From Micrococcaceae bacterium (GTDB taxonomy: Bacteria > Actinomycetota > Actinomycetes > Actinomycetales > Micrococcaceae), in assembly GCA_003486025.1 (NCBI GenBank), contig DNHA01000346.1:1-8500 (forward strand): DNA of 8,500 bases, given 5' to 3'. This document shows positions 1 to 6,131 of the stretch, piece after piece. The notes under the pieces were generated by a model that made no database searches, had not been told where the DNA came from, and saw nothing but the letters and a program-made list of their open reading frames with translations. Made by a program: the position numbers and the translations under genes. The first letter of the stretch is position 1, and the number at the start of each line of letters is the position of its first letter.

Positions 1-2
1 AC

Positions 3-89
3 AACGGGTCGGCGATACTTGAAAAAGTACTGCTGCTAACGAGCAACGATCGCGGGGATGAAAGTGCAACTTCAGTCATCGAAGAATGA
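3..89 (+). CDS. Possible 3' end of an upstream gene (partial)
   Basis: One frame is open from the left edge of the window to a TGA at 87-89, giving about 28 residues beginning NGSAILEKVLLLTSND and ending SVIEE. It would overlap the start of the transporter gene by 32 bases, which is possible for translationally coupled genes but long. The other two forward frames stop earlier, at 20-22 and 37-39. The amphipathic leucine-rich stretch could be the C-terminal helix of a regulator such as a MarR-type protein, which often precedes an MFS gene, but there is no motif to support that. It could also be chance. Low confidence; the sequence left of the window would decide. Confidence 0.22.
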   Translation, partial: NGSAILEKVLLLTSNDRGDESATSVIEE

Positions 90-1335
90 CTTCAGCGCAT
101 TGGGCGAAGAACAAGTCCAACGTATTCGGCGCAAGTCAATTTCGGTGCTTTCCGCCGGACAGATCCTCGGTGGATTGGGTAGCGGTGCCACACTAACTCT
201 CGGCTCATTACTGATCGTCAGTATCTCTGGTCTTGACTCCTTGGCAGGAATGGCTGCCACCATGAATACGCTTGGTGCAGCAGTCATGGCCATTCCGTTA
301 GCATTAATGGCCCAGAAACATGGTCGCCGGATTTCACTGTCCAGCGGTGCACTATTGGCTGCCAGCGGCATCGTGGTTATTATTTCCGCAGCAATATTGA
401 GCTTTTGGCCATTGCTGATGCTTGGAATGCTAGTACTTGGCACCGGTTCGGCGATGAACCTCCAGTCCCGTTTCGCGGCCACCGATCTTTCTAGCAAAAC
501 TACTCGAGGCCGTGACCTTTCGGTGGTCGTCTGGTCAACAACTCTTGGTGCAGTGATCGGGCCAAACCTCTTTGAACCAGGTGAAGTTGTTGCCCAATAC
601 CTCGATCTTCCTGTCTTCACCGGTGGATTTCTTATAGCGATGGTAGCTCAGCTAGCTGGGGCACTGGTTTATTTCTTTGGCTTACGTCCTGATCCATTAC
701 GGGTAGCACAATATCGAGCATCCGCCCAAGCGCAAGCTGGACAGCTTCGCCGCCGAGGTTGGACTATTCTGCGCAACACACCTGTGGCCAGACGTGCGGT
801 GTTGACCGTAGCGCTATCCCATATGTATATGGTCGCCATGATGTCGATGACCCCGATTCACATGCAACACCACGGAGCAGAACTAACGCTCATCGGTTTT
901 ACCATTTCTATGCACGTGGCCGGAATGTACGCTTTATCTCCAGTTTTTGGTTGGCTTACCGATAAATTTGGTGCCCGACCGATCATTCTTCTGGGGCAAG
1001 CATTGCTGATCTCGGCGAGTCTTTTAGTTTGGGTCAATCCGTCAGACCATACTTAGACAACCATCGCACTGCTTTGTTTGGGCCTCGGGTGGTCAGCGTC
1101 AACGGTTGCCGGTTCCACCATGATTTCAGGTGCCGTAGAAGTCTCCGAACGGCCGCAACTACAGGGGACTTCTGATTTATGCATGAGTTTAGCTGGGGTC
1201 ATTGGTGGACTTAGCGCTGGTCCAATTCTCGCGGCTGTCGACTTAGAAGGCTTGGCAGTGGCCTTATTGGCTCTCGCAATAATTATGATTGGGCTCAATC
1301 TGCGGGCAACCCGAACTGAGACTATCCGCGCCTGA
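58..1335 (+). pseudogene. MFS transporter, interrupted by an in-frame TAG stop
   Basis: This is a major facilitator superfamily permease, probably a proton-driven small-molecule exporter in the cytoplasmic membrane. The frame opens at ATG 58 and stops at TAG 1054-1056 after 332 residues. The same frame then continues for 92 sense codons to TGA 1333-1335. Together they give about 425 codons, the usual length of a 12-helix MFS protein. Nine hydrophobic segments lie before the stop (roughly residues 31-57, 60-82, 92-113, 115-137, 155-175, 186-210, 245-266, 275-300, 306-326) and three after it. The loop between helices 2 and 3 carries AQKHGRR, and the loop between helices 8 and 9 carries GWLTDKFGARP, both forms of MFS motif A. 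The stop falls between helices 9 and 10, so the first part alone should not transport. A single C-to-T change (CAG to TAG) could explain it. The start has only GGGG directly in front and may be coupled to an upstream gene. The substrate is unknown; the next gene suggests export of a small aromatic or drug-like compound. Confidence 0.85.
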
Positions 1336-1372
1336 GAAATAGTGCCAAGCTGAAAGTAGCCAGAAGCTTCCT

Positions 1373-1377
1373 AAGGA
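1373..1377 (+). promoter_or_regulatory. Ribosome binding site deciding the monooxygenase start
   Basis: AAGGA touches the ATG at 1378 with no spacer but lies nine bases before the in-frame ATG at 1387. The normal spacing therefore favours 1387 as the true start and removes the residues MVI from the longest reading frame. Confidence 0.6.
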
Positions 1378-1386
1378 ATGGTAATT

Positions 1387-2607
1387 ATGGACTCCCCGAC
1401 TCGATGCATCATAGTTGGTGGCGGCCCTGCAGGCATGGTGGCGGGTTTGCTTTTGGCACGGTGCGGAATCCCAGTGACTGTTTTTGAGAAGCATGGTGAT
1501 TTTCTCCGAGATTTTCGCGGAGATACCATTCATCCATCGACGCTTCAGTTATTAGATGACCTTGGACTGATGGGTGAATTCGAAAAAATAAACTACTCCA
1601 AAGTGACTCATGCAGAATTCCCTTGCAAAGGCGGAACTCTGAGCACTGTGCTCGATCTGTCCAGACTCAAGCACCCCTATCCTTATATTGCTATGGCTCC
1701 GCAGTGGGATTTCTTAGATCTCTTAGCGCGTGCCGGTGCCAACGAAGACTGCTTTGAACTGCGCATGAACTGCGAGGTGACTGATTTACTCATCGAGGGT
1801 GGTCATGTCGTTGGGATCCGCTACTCAGGACCCGAGGGTATGGGGCAGATGCGAGCGTTACTGACGATCGCTGCAGATGGCCGCTGGTCCAAGGTTCGCG
1901 AAGTTGCAGGAATATCCCTGAAATCATTTCGCGTGCCACTAGACGTTTGGTGGTTCAAGGTTCCGGGCCAGCTGAAGGCTGAAAACGTACTTGCACCAGC
2001 CTTTACGAAAAACCGTGCATTTGTTCTTATTCCGCGTAATGGTTATGTCCAAACCGCAATGCTTCTATCCAAGGGCACCGATGCACAGTTGCGTACTATG
2101 GGTGCCGAAGTTTGGCACCAAGCAATTGCCGCTGCAGCTCCCGAGCTGCATGACGGTGTCCAGGGATTAAAGCTGGAGGATGCAAAACTGCTGGATATAA
2201 AGCTCAACCGGGCAATACGTTGGTGGCGTCGAGGGCTGCTGTGTATCGGAGATTCGGCTCATGCTATGAGTCCAGTAGGGGGAGTAGGTGTAAATCTCGC
2301 GGTTCAAGATGCGGTGGCGGCCGCCCGCATTCTCGCAGGGCCACTAAAGTCAGGGACTATTTCGGATCGCGACGTGGACGCCGTGCAGAAACGCCGAATT
2401 ATCCCTACGGTGTTGGTTCAGAGCACTCAGCGGTTGATGCATTTGGGCTTGGAACGACTGATGAAAAGTGATGAGGAAGTTGCTATGCCTTTACTCGTGG
2501 CAAAATTCTTGAAGGCGTTTCCTGGCCTGACTTCGATTCCGGCCAGGCTACTAGGTGTAGGCATTCTGCAGGAACGGCCGCCGGCAGCGGCGCGGAGCCG
2601 TAAATAA
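1387..2607 (+). CDS. Group A FAD-dependent monooxygenase/oxidoreductase
   Basis: This is a soluble flavoprotein of the p-hydroxybenzoate hydroxylase/UbiH-like fold, expected to hydroxylate an aromatic or polyketide-like substrate with NAD(P)H and O2. Numbered from the longer start at ATG 1378, the N-terminal Rossmann motif GGGPAG is at residues 14-19, followed by the acidic residue E37 that binds the FAD ribose. A DG motif (AADGRWSKVR) has D167, and the second FAD motif IGDSAHAMSP has G291-D292, followed by the glycine-rich GGVGVNLAVQDA. The order and length (406-409 residues) are normal for the single-component class, and no break is visible. The start at 1387 is chosen from the ribosome binding site. 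The gene follows the broken MFS gene by about 50 bases in the same direction, so they were probably one transcript. The region between residues 170 and 280 that shapes the substrate pocket has no motif I can assign, so the substrate is unknown. Related enzymes include antibiotic-inactivating monooxygenases, but nothing here shows that activity. Confidence 0.85.
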   Translation: MDSPTRCIIVGGGPAGMVAGLLLARCGIPVTVFEKHGDFLRDFRGDTIHPSTLQLLDDLGLMGEFEKINYSKVTHAEFPCKGGTLSTVLDLSRLKHPYPYIAMAPQWDFLDLLARAGANEDCFELRMNCEVTDLLIEGGHVVGIRYSGPEGMGQMRALLTIAADGRWSKVREVAGISLKSFRVPLDVWWFKVPGQLKAENVLAPAFTKNRAFVLIPRNGYVQTAMLLSKGTDAQLRTMGAEVWHQAIAAAAPELHDGVQGLKLEDAKLLDIKLNRAIRWWRRGLLCIGDSAHAMSPVGGVGVNLAVQDAVAAARILAGPLKSGTISDRDVDAVQKRRIIPTVLVQSTQRLMHLGLERLMKSDEEVAMPLLVAKFLKAFPGLTSIPARLLGVGILQERPPAAARSRK

Positions 2608-2633
2608 AAAGGTAAAGCGGGGTTAAACACCAA

Positions 2634-2670
2634 TGGTGCAGTACCATCCGAATCGGACGGTACTGCACCA
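2634..2670. terminator. Strong hairpin between convergent genes, probable bidirectional terminator
   Basis: Arms 2634-2650 and 2654-2670 form a 17-bp stem with one mismatch (A2646 facing C2658) around the loop AAT. It begins 27 bases after the monooxygenase stop and ends 21 bases before the csp stop, so it can serve both strands. Neither side has a clear run of T, which is common for actinobacterial terminators but lowers certainty about the mechanism. Confidence 0.75.
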
Positions 2671-2691
2671 GAAGTTTGGCAGTGCTAAAGC

Positions 2692-2895
2692 TTAGCGAGC
2701 CTGGATGTTGGTTGCCTGTGGGCCCTTTGGACCGGCTTCCAAGGTGTATTCTACGTTCTGGCCCTCTTCGAGGCTACGGAAACCGAAGCTCTGGATTGCG
2801 GAGTAGTGTGCGAACACATCTGCCGATCCATCAGAAGGAGCGATGAAGCCGAAGCCCTTTTCAGCGTTGAACCATTTAACAGTGCCAGTAGCCAT
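2692..2895 (-). CDS. cspA: Cold-shock protein, CspA family
   Basis: A small single-domain OB-fold protein that binds single-stranded RNA and DNA and acts as an RNA chaperone in the cytoplasm. The 67-residue length is typical. The sequence shows the usual opening [18 protein letters not shown], with RNP1 (KGFGFI) at residues 13-18 and RNP2 (VFAHYSAI) at residues 27-34. W8, F15, F17, F28 and H30 are the usual nucleic-acid-stacking positions. The start is supported by AAGGA nine bases upstream (2905-2909 on the reverse strand). Codon choice is strongly biased, as expected for an abundant protein. It is convergent with the monooxygenase gene and monocistronic in this view. The family is certain; whether it is cold-induced or constitutive cannot be told from the sequence, and the symbol is generic. 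Confidence 0.95.
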   Translation of the reverse strand: MATGTVKWFNAEKGFGFIAPSDGSADVFAHYSAIQSFGFRSLEEGQNVEYTLEAGPKGPQATNIQAR

Positions 2896-2987
2896 GTTGT
2901 TATTTCCTTATTTATTCATTGGCCACTACGTGACCTTGTTGCCGAGTCGAAATCCGAAACGGAAAATTAGTGGTTACCTCGAGCAGT

Positions 2988-3016
2988 ACTATATTTGGCG
3001 AATTCCATGCCGTCGG
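2988..3016 (-). promoter_or_regulatory. Possible csp promoter
   Basis: On the reverse strand TATAGT (2988-2993) matches the -10 consensus at four or five positions. The hexamer at the expected -35 place (3011-3016) is a poor match. It would give a 5' leader of about 85 bases, in line with the long leaders of many csp genes. Weakly supported. Confidence 0.3.
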
Positions 3017-3050
3017 TATCAGCTATCGAATGCTGATTTTGCCGATACCG
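3014..3050. repeat. Nested inverted repeat upstream of csp
   Basis: CGGTATC (3014-3020) pairs with GATACCG (3044-3050). An inner pair ATCAGC (3018-3023) and GCTGAT (3032-3037) overlaps the outer arm, so the two pairings share three bases and are mutually exclusive. The element sits at or just upstream of the expected -35 region of csp, so it could be an operator or an alternative-folding element. It may also be chance. Confidence 0.4.
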
Positions 3051-3075
3051 GCCAAAACGGAGGTCGCTACGCACG

Positions 3076-3243
3076 CTAGATGTCCTTGCGGTCCATAGAC
3101 ATGACTGTGGAAATGCCAGAGTCAGTGGAGTAGAATTTGGAAGCCGCATCGTGGAAACGCTGAGAAGCGTCTGGACGAGCTGTAAGCGGTGAAGAAGAGA
3201 AGATGAAAATTCGTTTCGATAGGAGTTCGCTAATTCCGAAGAA
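3076..3243 (-). pseudogene. Coding-like remnant, unidentified, no start codon
   Basis: The reverse strand is open for 55 codons between an in-frame TGA (3244-3246) and TAG (3076-3078), but no ATG, GTG or TTG lies near its beginning. The last 34 residues begin ARPDASQRFHDAASKFYS and end MSMDRKDI. Their codons (TTC, TAC, GAC, CGT, AAG, ATC) are those preferred by well-expressed genes, unlike random intergenic DNA. I do not recognise the protein. It could be the 3' end of a decayed or frameshifted gene, or a small gene using a rare start such as ATC or ATT. Another reverse frame just upstream, containing KQIVCAANRF, also looks coding-like, as a frameshift would leave. Low confidence. Confidence 0.3.
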
Positions 3244-3379
3244 TCATTGAACCGATTTGCTGCACAGACGATTTGCTTGTCTTGCTACAAATCTAACTGC
3301 TAACGTTTGCCGGCGGATGACTCACACCTGCAAGCGTCGAGGTAACAAATTAATCGTACCATCATTTTTACTGCTTTGC

Positions 3380-3414
3380 CTACCGCCGGTCTCTCAGGCA
3401 GACTCCGGCGGTAG
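3380..3414 (-). terminator. Hairpin after the merR gene, probable terminator
   Basis: CTACCGCCGG (3380-3389) and CCGGCGGTAG (3405-3414) form a perfect GC-rich 10-bp stem. The pairing can extend three more bases (TCT with AGA) past a bulged base. It lies 15 bases downstream of the merR stop on the reverse strand. There is no T tract, so factor-independent termination is inferred from position and stem strength only. Confidence 0.6.
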
Positions 3415-3429
3415 AAAAGACACCAAGAT

Positions 3430-4422
3430 CTATAGATGCGAGTGCCAGTGCGCGAACGGATTGGTGGTTTTCTCCAAGTCGCCATCATCGTCCTCAACTC
3501 GAAGGATGGACTCATCAATCACGCCGCCCTGGTAAGCGATAAAATCACCGTCATACCGGTCGTTTTGCCCGTGCTGCACAAAGAAAGGTCCACTCGGCAG
3601 GGCCCCTTGTTCATACATTTCATGATAAACATGCTGGACCATTTGGTTCCATTCGGCAGTGCCGAAAGCTGAAAATTCGGGTACGGCAAAACCAATCTCA
3701 ATGTTTCCAAAATTATTTTTCACGGATCCAGGAATGGCTGGTAAATTTTCGCTCTCCTCTAATCCGGCATGCATCCGGAAGGGGGCCTCGTCAGGATCTT
3801 CTGCGGTCTCAACCCAATACCAAACCTTTTGCATCAATTCTTCGCTAAATGCTGCTGAAAGAAGTTTCTTCTCAAGTCGCTGGGTCGCTTGCTTGAGGTT
3901 GGCGGAGCTTTTTGACACGAGAGGGGTTGAAATACTCCGTAAAGAGCGCGCGAGGCCATGCTCGGAAGCAAAGCTCATAATTCCTGGTGGAGGTAGCAAC
4001 ATGCAGTCCATGAGTAATGGAGGCTGCGCAAGATCATAAATAACCGAGGTCATTTGTTTGTACATTTCTGCAAATTTTGAGAGTTCGTCAGGCTCCTCGA
4101 GCTGCGCGGCAAGCGCTCTATAGGTTTCTAAGTCCTTAGAAATGCGACTGGCTAAGACACGCTGACTACTTCTCAGGATGGCCTCATAGGCGTCATCATC
4201 GACGTCATCAACAATGACGCGTTTAATGCCTGTCAGGGTGAGTCCCATAGCGCGATACTGACGAATCAGCATCACCGTTCCAAACTGGGCCGAACTATAT
4301 TTGCGGTATCCAGTGAGCCGATCAACCCGAACTGGTTTGAGCAGGCCGATTTTTTCATAGTGGTGAAGCGCCTTCACGGTCACGTTCATTAACGTGGCAA
4401 ATTCCCCAATGCTGTATTCCAT
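3430..4422 (-). CDS. MerR-family transcriptional regulator with a large C-terminal domain
   Basis: A DNA-binding regulator that would untwist a promoter with an over-long spacer when it binds its ligand. Residues 1-70 are a clear MerR winged helix: the opening YSIGEFATLMNVTVKALHHYE, the GLLKP turn (26-30) and the wing TGYRKYSS (37-44). A helical linker follows (about 75-125), as in MerR dimer coiled coils. The C-terminal part of roughly 200 residues has no metal-binding cysteine pattern. Its segment HEMYEQGALPSGPFFVQHGQ near residues 265-285 faintly resembles the GyrI-like multidrug-binding fold, so a small organic ligand is more likely than a metal. At 330 residues it is longer than most MerR or TipA-type proteins. 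It lies 34 bases downstream of the flavoprotein gene, same direction. No ribosome binding site precedes ATG 4422, but a MerR-type promoter ends six bases before it, suggesting a leaderless, self-regulated transcript. The family is sure; the ligand and targets are unknown. Confidence 0.88.
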   Translation of the reverse strand: MEYSIGEFATLMNVTVKALHHYEKIGLLKPVRVDRLTGYRKYSSAQFGTVMLIRQYRAMGLTLTGIKRVIVDDVDDDAYEAILRSSQRVLASRISKDLETYRALAAQLEEPDELSKFAEMYKQMTSVIYDLAQPPLLMDCMLLPPPGIMSFASEHGLARSLRSISTPLVSKSSANLKQATQRLEKKLLSAAFSEELMQKVWYWVETAEDPDEAPFRMHAGLEESENLPAIPGSVKNNFGNIEIGFAVPEFSAFGTAEWNQMVQHVYHEMYEQGALPSGPFFVQHGQNDRYDGDFIAYQGGVIDESILRVEDDDGDLEKTTNPFAHWHSHL

Positions 4423-4428
4423 ATGGTT

Positions 4429-4460
4429 ATCGTATGGTCTGCCCCTAGGGGAGGGTTCAA
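4429..4460 (-). promoter_or_regulatory. MerR-type promoter and operator with 20-bp spacer
   Basis: Reading the reverse strand, TTGAAC (4455-4460) and TACGAT (4429-4434) serve as -35 and -10 hexamers, each matching consensus at four positions. They are separated by 20 bases instead of 17. Within the spacer lies the perfect palindrome CCCCTAGGGG (4442-4451). A stretched spacer with a central dyad is the hallmark of promoters controlled by MerR proteins. The -10 ends six bases before the merR ATG, so transcription would begin at or next to the start codon. The -35 overlaps the stop codon of the preceding flavoprotein gene. Confidence 0.65.
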
Positions 4461-5398
4461 GCCTTTACCCTATTTTGTGCCATTTTTTTCTTCGCTGTTT
4501 CCATGGCTAATTCAGCATTAATGAACGCGCCGGACATGGTGCCAGCAGCAGCTGATGCGCCAACCATCGCGCCGATACTCGCAACGTTTCCCGCAGCATA
4601 GACTCCGGGGATGCCAGTGGCTCCCGTCTGTTCGGCCGAAATGAACGTACCCATCGGGTTTTCGCTGAGTTCGCCACCGAGCTCCAAATAAATCGAGGCG
4701 TTCGCAGTAACTTGGCTCGCTACAACAACAGCTTGAACTGCAAAGTCCGTACCATTTTCCAAGCTGAGTGAACTGACCTGACCACTATCATTGACCGCTA
4801 GCCTGGTCACCGAGGAATCAATCACCTCCACTTCAAGAGCGGATAGAAGCTCACGATTTTCAGCGCTGAGCTTTTCTGGGGCGTGGTTGACGAAGGTAAC
4901 TTTGTCGCTGAGTTGGCTGAAAAGCAGAGCCTGATGGGTGCTCATTTCACTAACTCCGAGGATTGCAATTTGCTGATCGCGCACCTCCCAACCATGGCAG
5001 TAAGGACAATGCAACGCGGAGACTCCCCATGCTTGTTGAAGACCGGGAATATCGGGCAAGATATCTCGCGCGCCCGTTGCCAAAACGATGCGGCGGGCGA
5101 TCCACTGCGACGAGTTGGTAGATATCTTGAATCCCTCTTCAACTGAACCCTGAACGGATTCGATGTGCGCAGAAGCGAATTCGACACCGTAGCTAACAGC
5201 CTCGGCGCGGCCCAACGCGATCAAGTCCTTCGGGCTGATTCCCTCGTGTCCAAGAACATTGTGAGCATGTGCTGAAACGGCGTTGCGTGGATTGCCTTCA
5301 TCAACCACGAGCACTTTTCGCCGTGAACGGCCTAAGGCTATGGAAGCTGCCAGCCCTGCGCTACCGCCGCCGATGATGACTACGTCAAAGTTTTCCAT
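4457..5398 (-). CDS. Thioredoxin-reductase-like FAD/disulfide oxidoreductase
   Basis: A cytoplasmic flavoprotein of the low-molecular-weight thioredoxin reductase fold, 313 residues as usual for the family. The N-terminal FAD motif is GGGSAG (10-15), followed by VVDEGNPRN (31-39). ATGARD closes the first FAD segment. The redox pair is C131 and C134 in CPYCHGWE, and AAGNV (268-272) is the C-terminal FAD motif, with asparagine where thioredoxin reductases have aspartate. The second Rossmann glycine motif expected for NADPH is weak: residues 148-153 read GVSEMS rather than GxGxxA, and no HRRxxxR motif follows. This resembles the GliT/HlmI-type dithiol oxidase relatives more than true TrxB, and it may use O2 or another acceptor (inference). 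The start is firm: AAGGAG lies six bases upstream. A divergent XRE-cupin regulator on one side and a MerR regulator on the other suggest inducible expression. The substrate is unknown. Confidence 0.85.
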   Translation of the reverse strand: MENFDVVIIGGGSAGLAASIALGRSRRKVLVVDEGNPRNAVSAHAHNVLGHEGISPKDLIALGRAEAVSYGVEFASAHIESVQGSVEEGFKISTNSSQWIARRIVLATGARDILPDIPGLQQAWGVSALHCPYCHGWEVRDQQIAILGVSEMSTHQALLFSQLSDKVTFVNHAPEKLSAENRELLSALEVEVIDSSVTRLAVNDSGQVSSLSLENGTDFAVQAVVVASQVTANASIYLELGGELSENPMGTFISAEQTGATGIPGVYAAGNVASIGAMVGASAAAGTMSGAFINAELAMETAKKKMAQNRVKA

Positions 5399-5442
5399 GG
5401 TGTTCTCCTTGCGTTGTGATTACTTGTTCATGGTCAAAACTA

Positions 5443-5486
5443 TCGACTTCTTGCATGGATCGTGTATCTTTTTGCGTATGACGCAA
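5443..5486 (+). promoter_or_regulatory. Promoter and start-codon palindrome of the XRE-cupin gene
   Basis: TCGACT (5443-5448) and TATCTT (5465-5470) form a plausible -35/-10 pair with a 16-base spacer. The -10 ends seven bases before ATG 5478, so the transcript would start at the ATG. The perfect palindrome TTGCGT-ATG-ACGCAA (5472-5486) is centred on the start codon, and it would block transcription start if bound. This is a good candidate operator for the XRE protein itself. A single TTGCGT half-site also occurs at 5409-5414, 63 bases away, beside the ribosome binding site of the divergent flavoprotein gene. Confidence 0.55.
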
Positions 5487-6059
5487 GAATTGGATTTGGA
5501 CTCGGTAATTCGACAACGCATACGCGCATTGCGGCAAAGCAATGGCTGGTCTTTGGACTCGCTGGCCAAAAGGGCAGGTCTCAGCGTCTCTACGCTCAGC
5601 CGGATCGAAACTGGGAACAGACGCATAGCCTTAGACCAATTAGTCCCTATAGCTAGATCATTGGGCACAACTTTGGATGAACTGGTAGCCCCGGCCGATG
5701 GGAAAGGTGTAATCATTGGCCCTGAGCCCGTTAAAGTTCCGGGCATGACAACCTGGAAGCTTTCCGATGACGACGCGGTGAACGGGGTAATCGTCACGAA
5801 GATCCGCTTCGATCCGGAGCAACATATTGCACCAACTGAGGCGCGAGTGCACCCAGGTAAGGAATGGTTCACGGTACTGTCAGGCGAAATTCAGCTCACC
5901 TTGGGGGAGCGGGTATTCCATGTGAAGTCCGGGCAGGCAGCGCAATTCGACACCATGACTCCGCACGTCATTCGCGCCATCGGTGGCGTCGCCGAAGTAT
6001 TGAGCATGATGGATAGTGCCGGGACTAGAGCCCACCACGACGACGGGCGAGAGAACTAG
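5478..6059 (+). CDS. XRE-family regulator with C-terminal cupin domain
   Basis: A 193-residue regulator made of an N-terminal Cro/C1-type helix-turn-helix and a C-terminal cupin sensor domain. Residues 11-70 give the DNA-binding domain, with the recognition segment AGLSVSTLSRIETGNRR (33-49) and the closing LGTTLDELV. The cupin spans about 104-182 and includes HPGKEWFTVLSGEIQLTLG (125-143) and a TPHVIRA strand, the usual beta-barrel signature. The frame is open further upstream to 5283, but that part runs back through the flavoprotein gene and its promoter, so ATG 5478 is chosen; it matches the normal start of this family. No ribosome binding site is present, and leaderless translation is likely. 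It is divergent from the thioredoxin-reductase-like gene (79 bases between start codons), a common pairing of a regulator with its target. The ligand is unknown. Confidence 0.9.
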   Translation: MTQELDLDSVIRQRIRALRQSNGWSLDSLAKRAGLSVSTLSRIETGNRRIALDQLVPIARSLGTTLDELVAPADGKGVIIGPEPVKVPGMTTWKLSDDDAVNGVIVTKIRFDPEQHIAPTEARVHPGKEWFTVLSGEIQLTLGERVFHVKSGQAAQFDTMTPHVIRAIGGVAEVLSMMDSAGTRAHHDDGREN

Positions 6060-6078
6060 GCCACTTCTCTATCCAAGT

Positions 6079-6108
6079 TTGGTTAGGCTGTGAGCTAGGA
6101 CCCATAAG
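6079..6108 (+). promoter_or_regulatory. Possible promoter of the thioesterase-like gene
   Basis: TTGGTT (6079-6084) and CATAAG (6103-6108) with an 18-base spacer could form a promoter with a short leader carrying the GGGAG ribosome binding site at 6119-6123. Both hexamers are only moderate matches. Readthrough from the XRE gene 72 bases upstream is an alternative. Confidence 0.3.
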
Positions 6109-6131
6109 TTTGCAGATCGGGAGATTGATTC

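Larger units (their letters stand above)
2896..3429. other. 534-bp region without an intact gene
   Basis: This stretch separates csp from the merR gene. It holds the csp ribosome binding site and leader, a possible promoter, an inverted repeat at 3014-3050, a coding-like remnant at 3076-3243 (reverse) and a hairpin at 3380-3414. The remaining reading frames start within csp or the merR gene or have no plausible composition. No tRNA- or IS-like structure is visible. Confidence 0.6.

Noticed and set aside
72..620. 182-residue reverse-strand open frame
   Set aside because: It lies wholly inside the MFS gene in antisense, with a low-complexity composition typical of a shadow frame.
1078..1335. 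Separate 85-residue gene starting at TTG
   Set aside because: It is in frame with the preceding MFS part and supplies helices 10-12; no ribosome binding site precedes the TTG, so it is the tail of the broken gene.
2843..3079. 78-residue forward frame
   Set aside because: It begins inside csp antisense and crosses its leader, with no ribosome binding site or recognisable composition.
3203..3250. 15-residue peptide MKIRFDRSSLIPKNH after a purine-rich stretch
   Set aside because: A ribosome binding site-like run precedes it, but such short frames arise often by chance and nothing else supports it.
3380..3414. Riboswitch-like element (CTGAGA in a stem-loop)
   Set aside because: Only one simple hairpin is present, lying after a gene rather than before one. 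The other conserved blocks of a TPP riboswitch are missing.
3257..3535. 92-residue forward frame
   Set aside because: It contains the merR terminator hairpin and overlaps the 3' end of the merR gene; the protein is rich in C, S and R with no domain.
5283..5477. 65-residue N-terminal extension of the XRE-cupin protein
   Set aside because: It would run through the 5' end of the divergent flavoprotein gene and both promoters. Homologous regulators start at the MTQELD position, and the promoter fits ATG 5478.
6050..6070. Hairpin after the XRE-cupin gene (AGAGAA/TTCTCT)
   Set aside because: The six-pair AT-rich stem with a nine-base loop overlaps the stop codon and has no T tract, so it is too weak to call a terminator.
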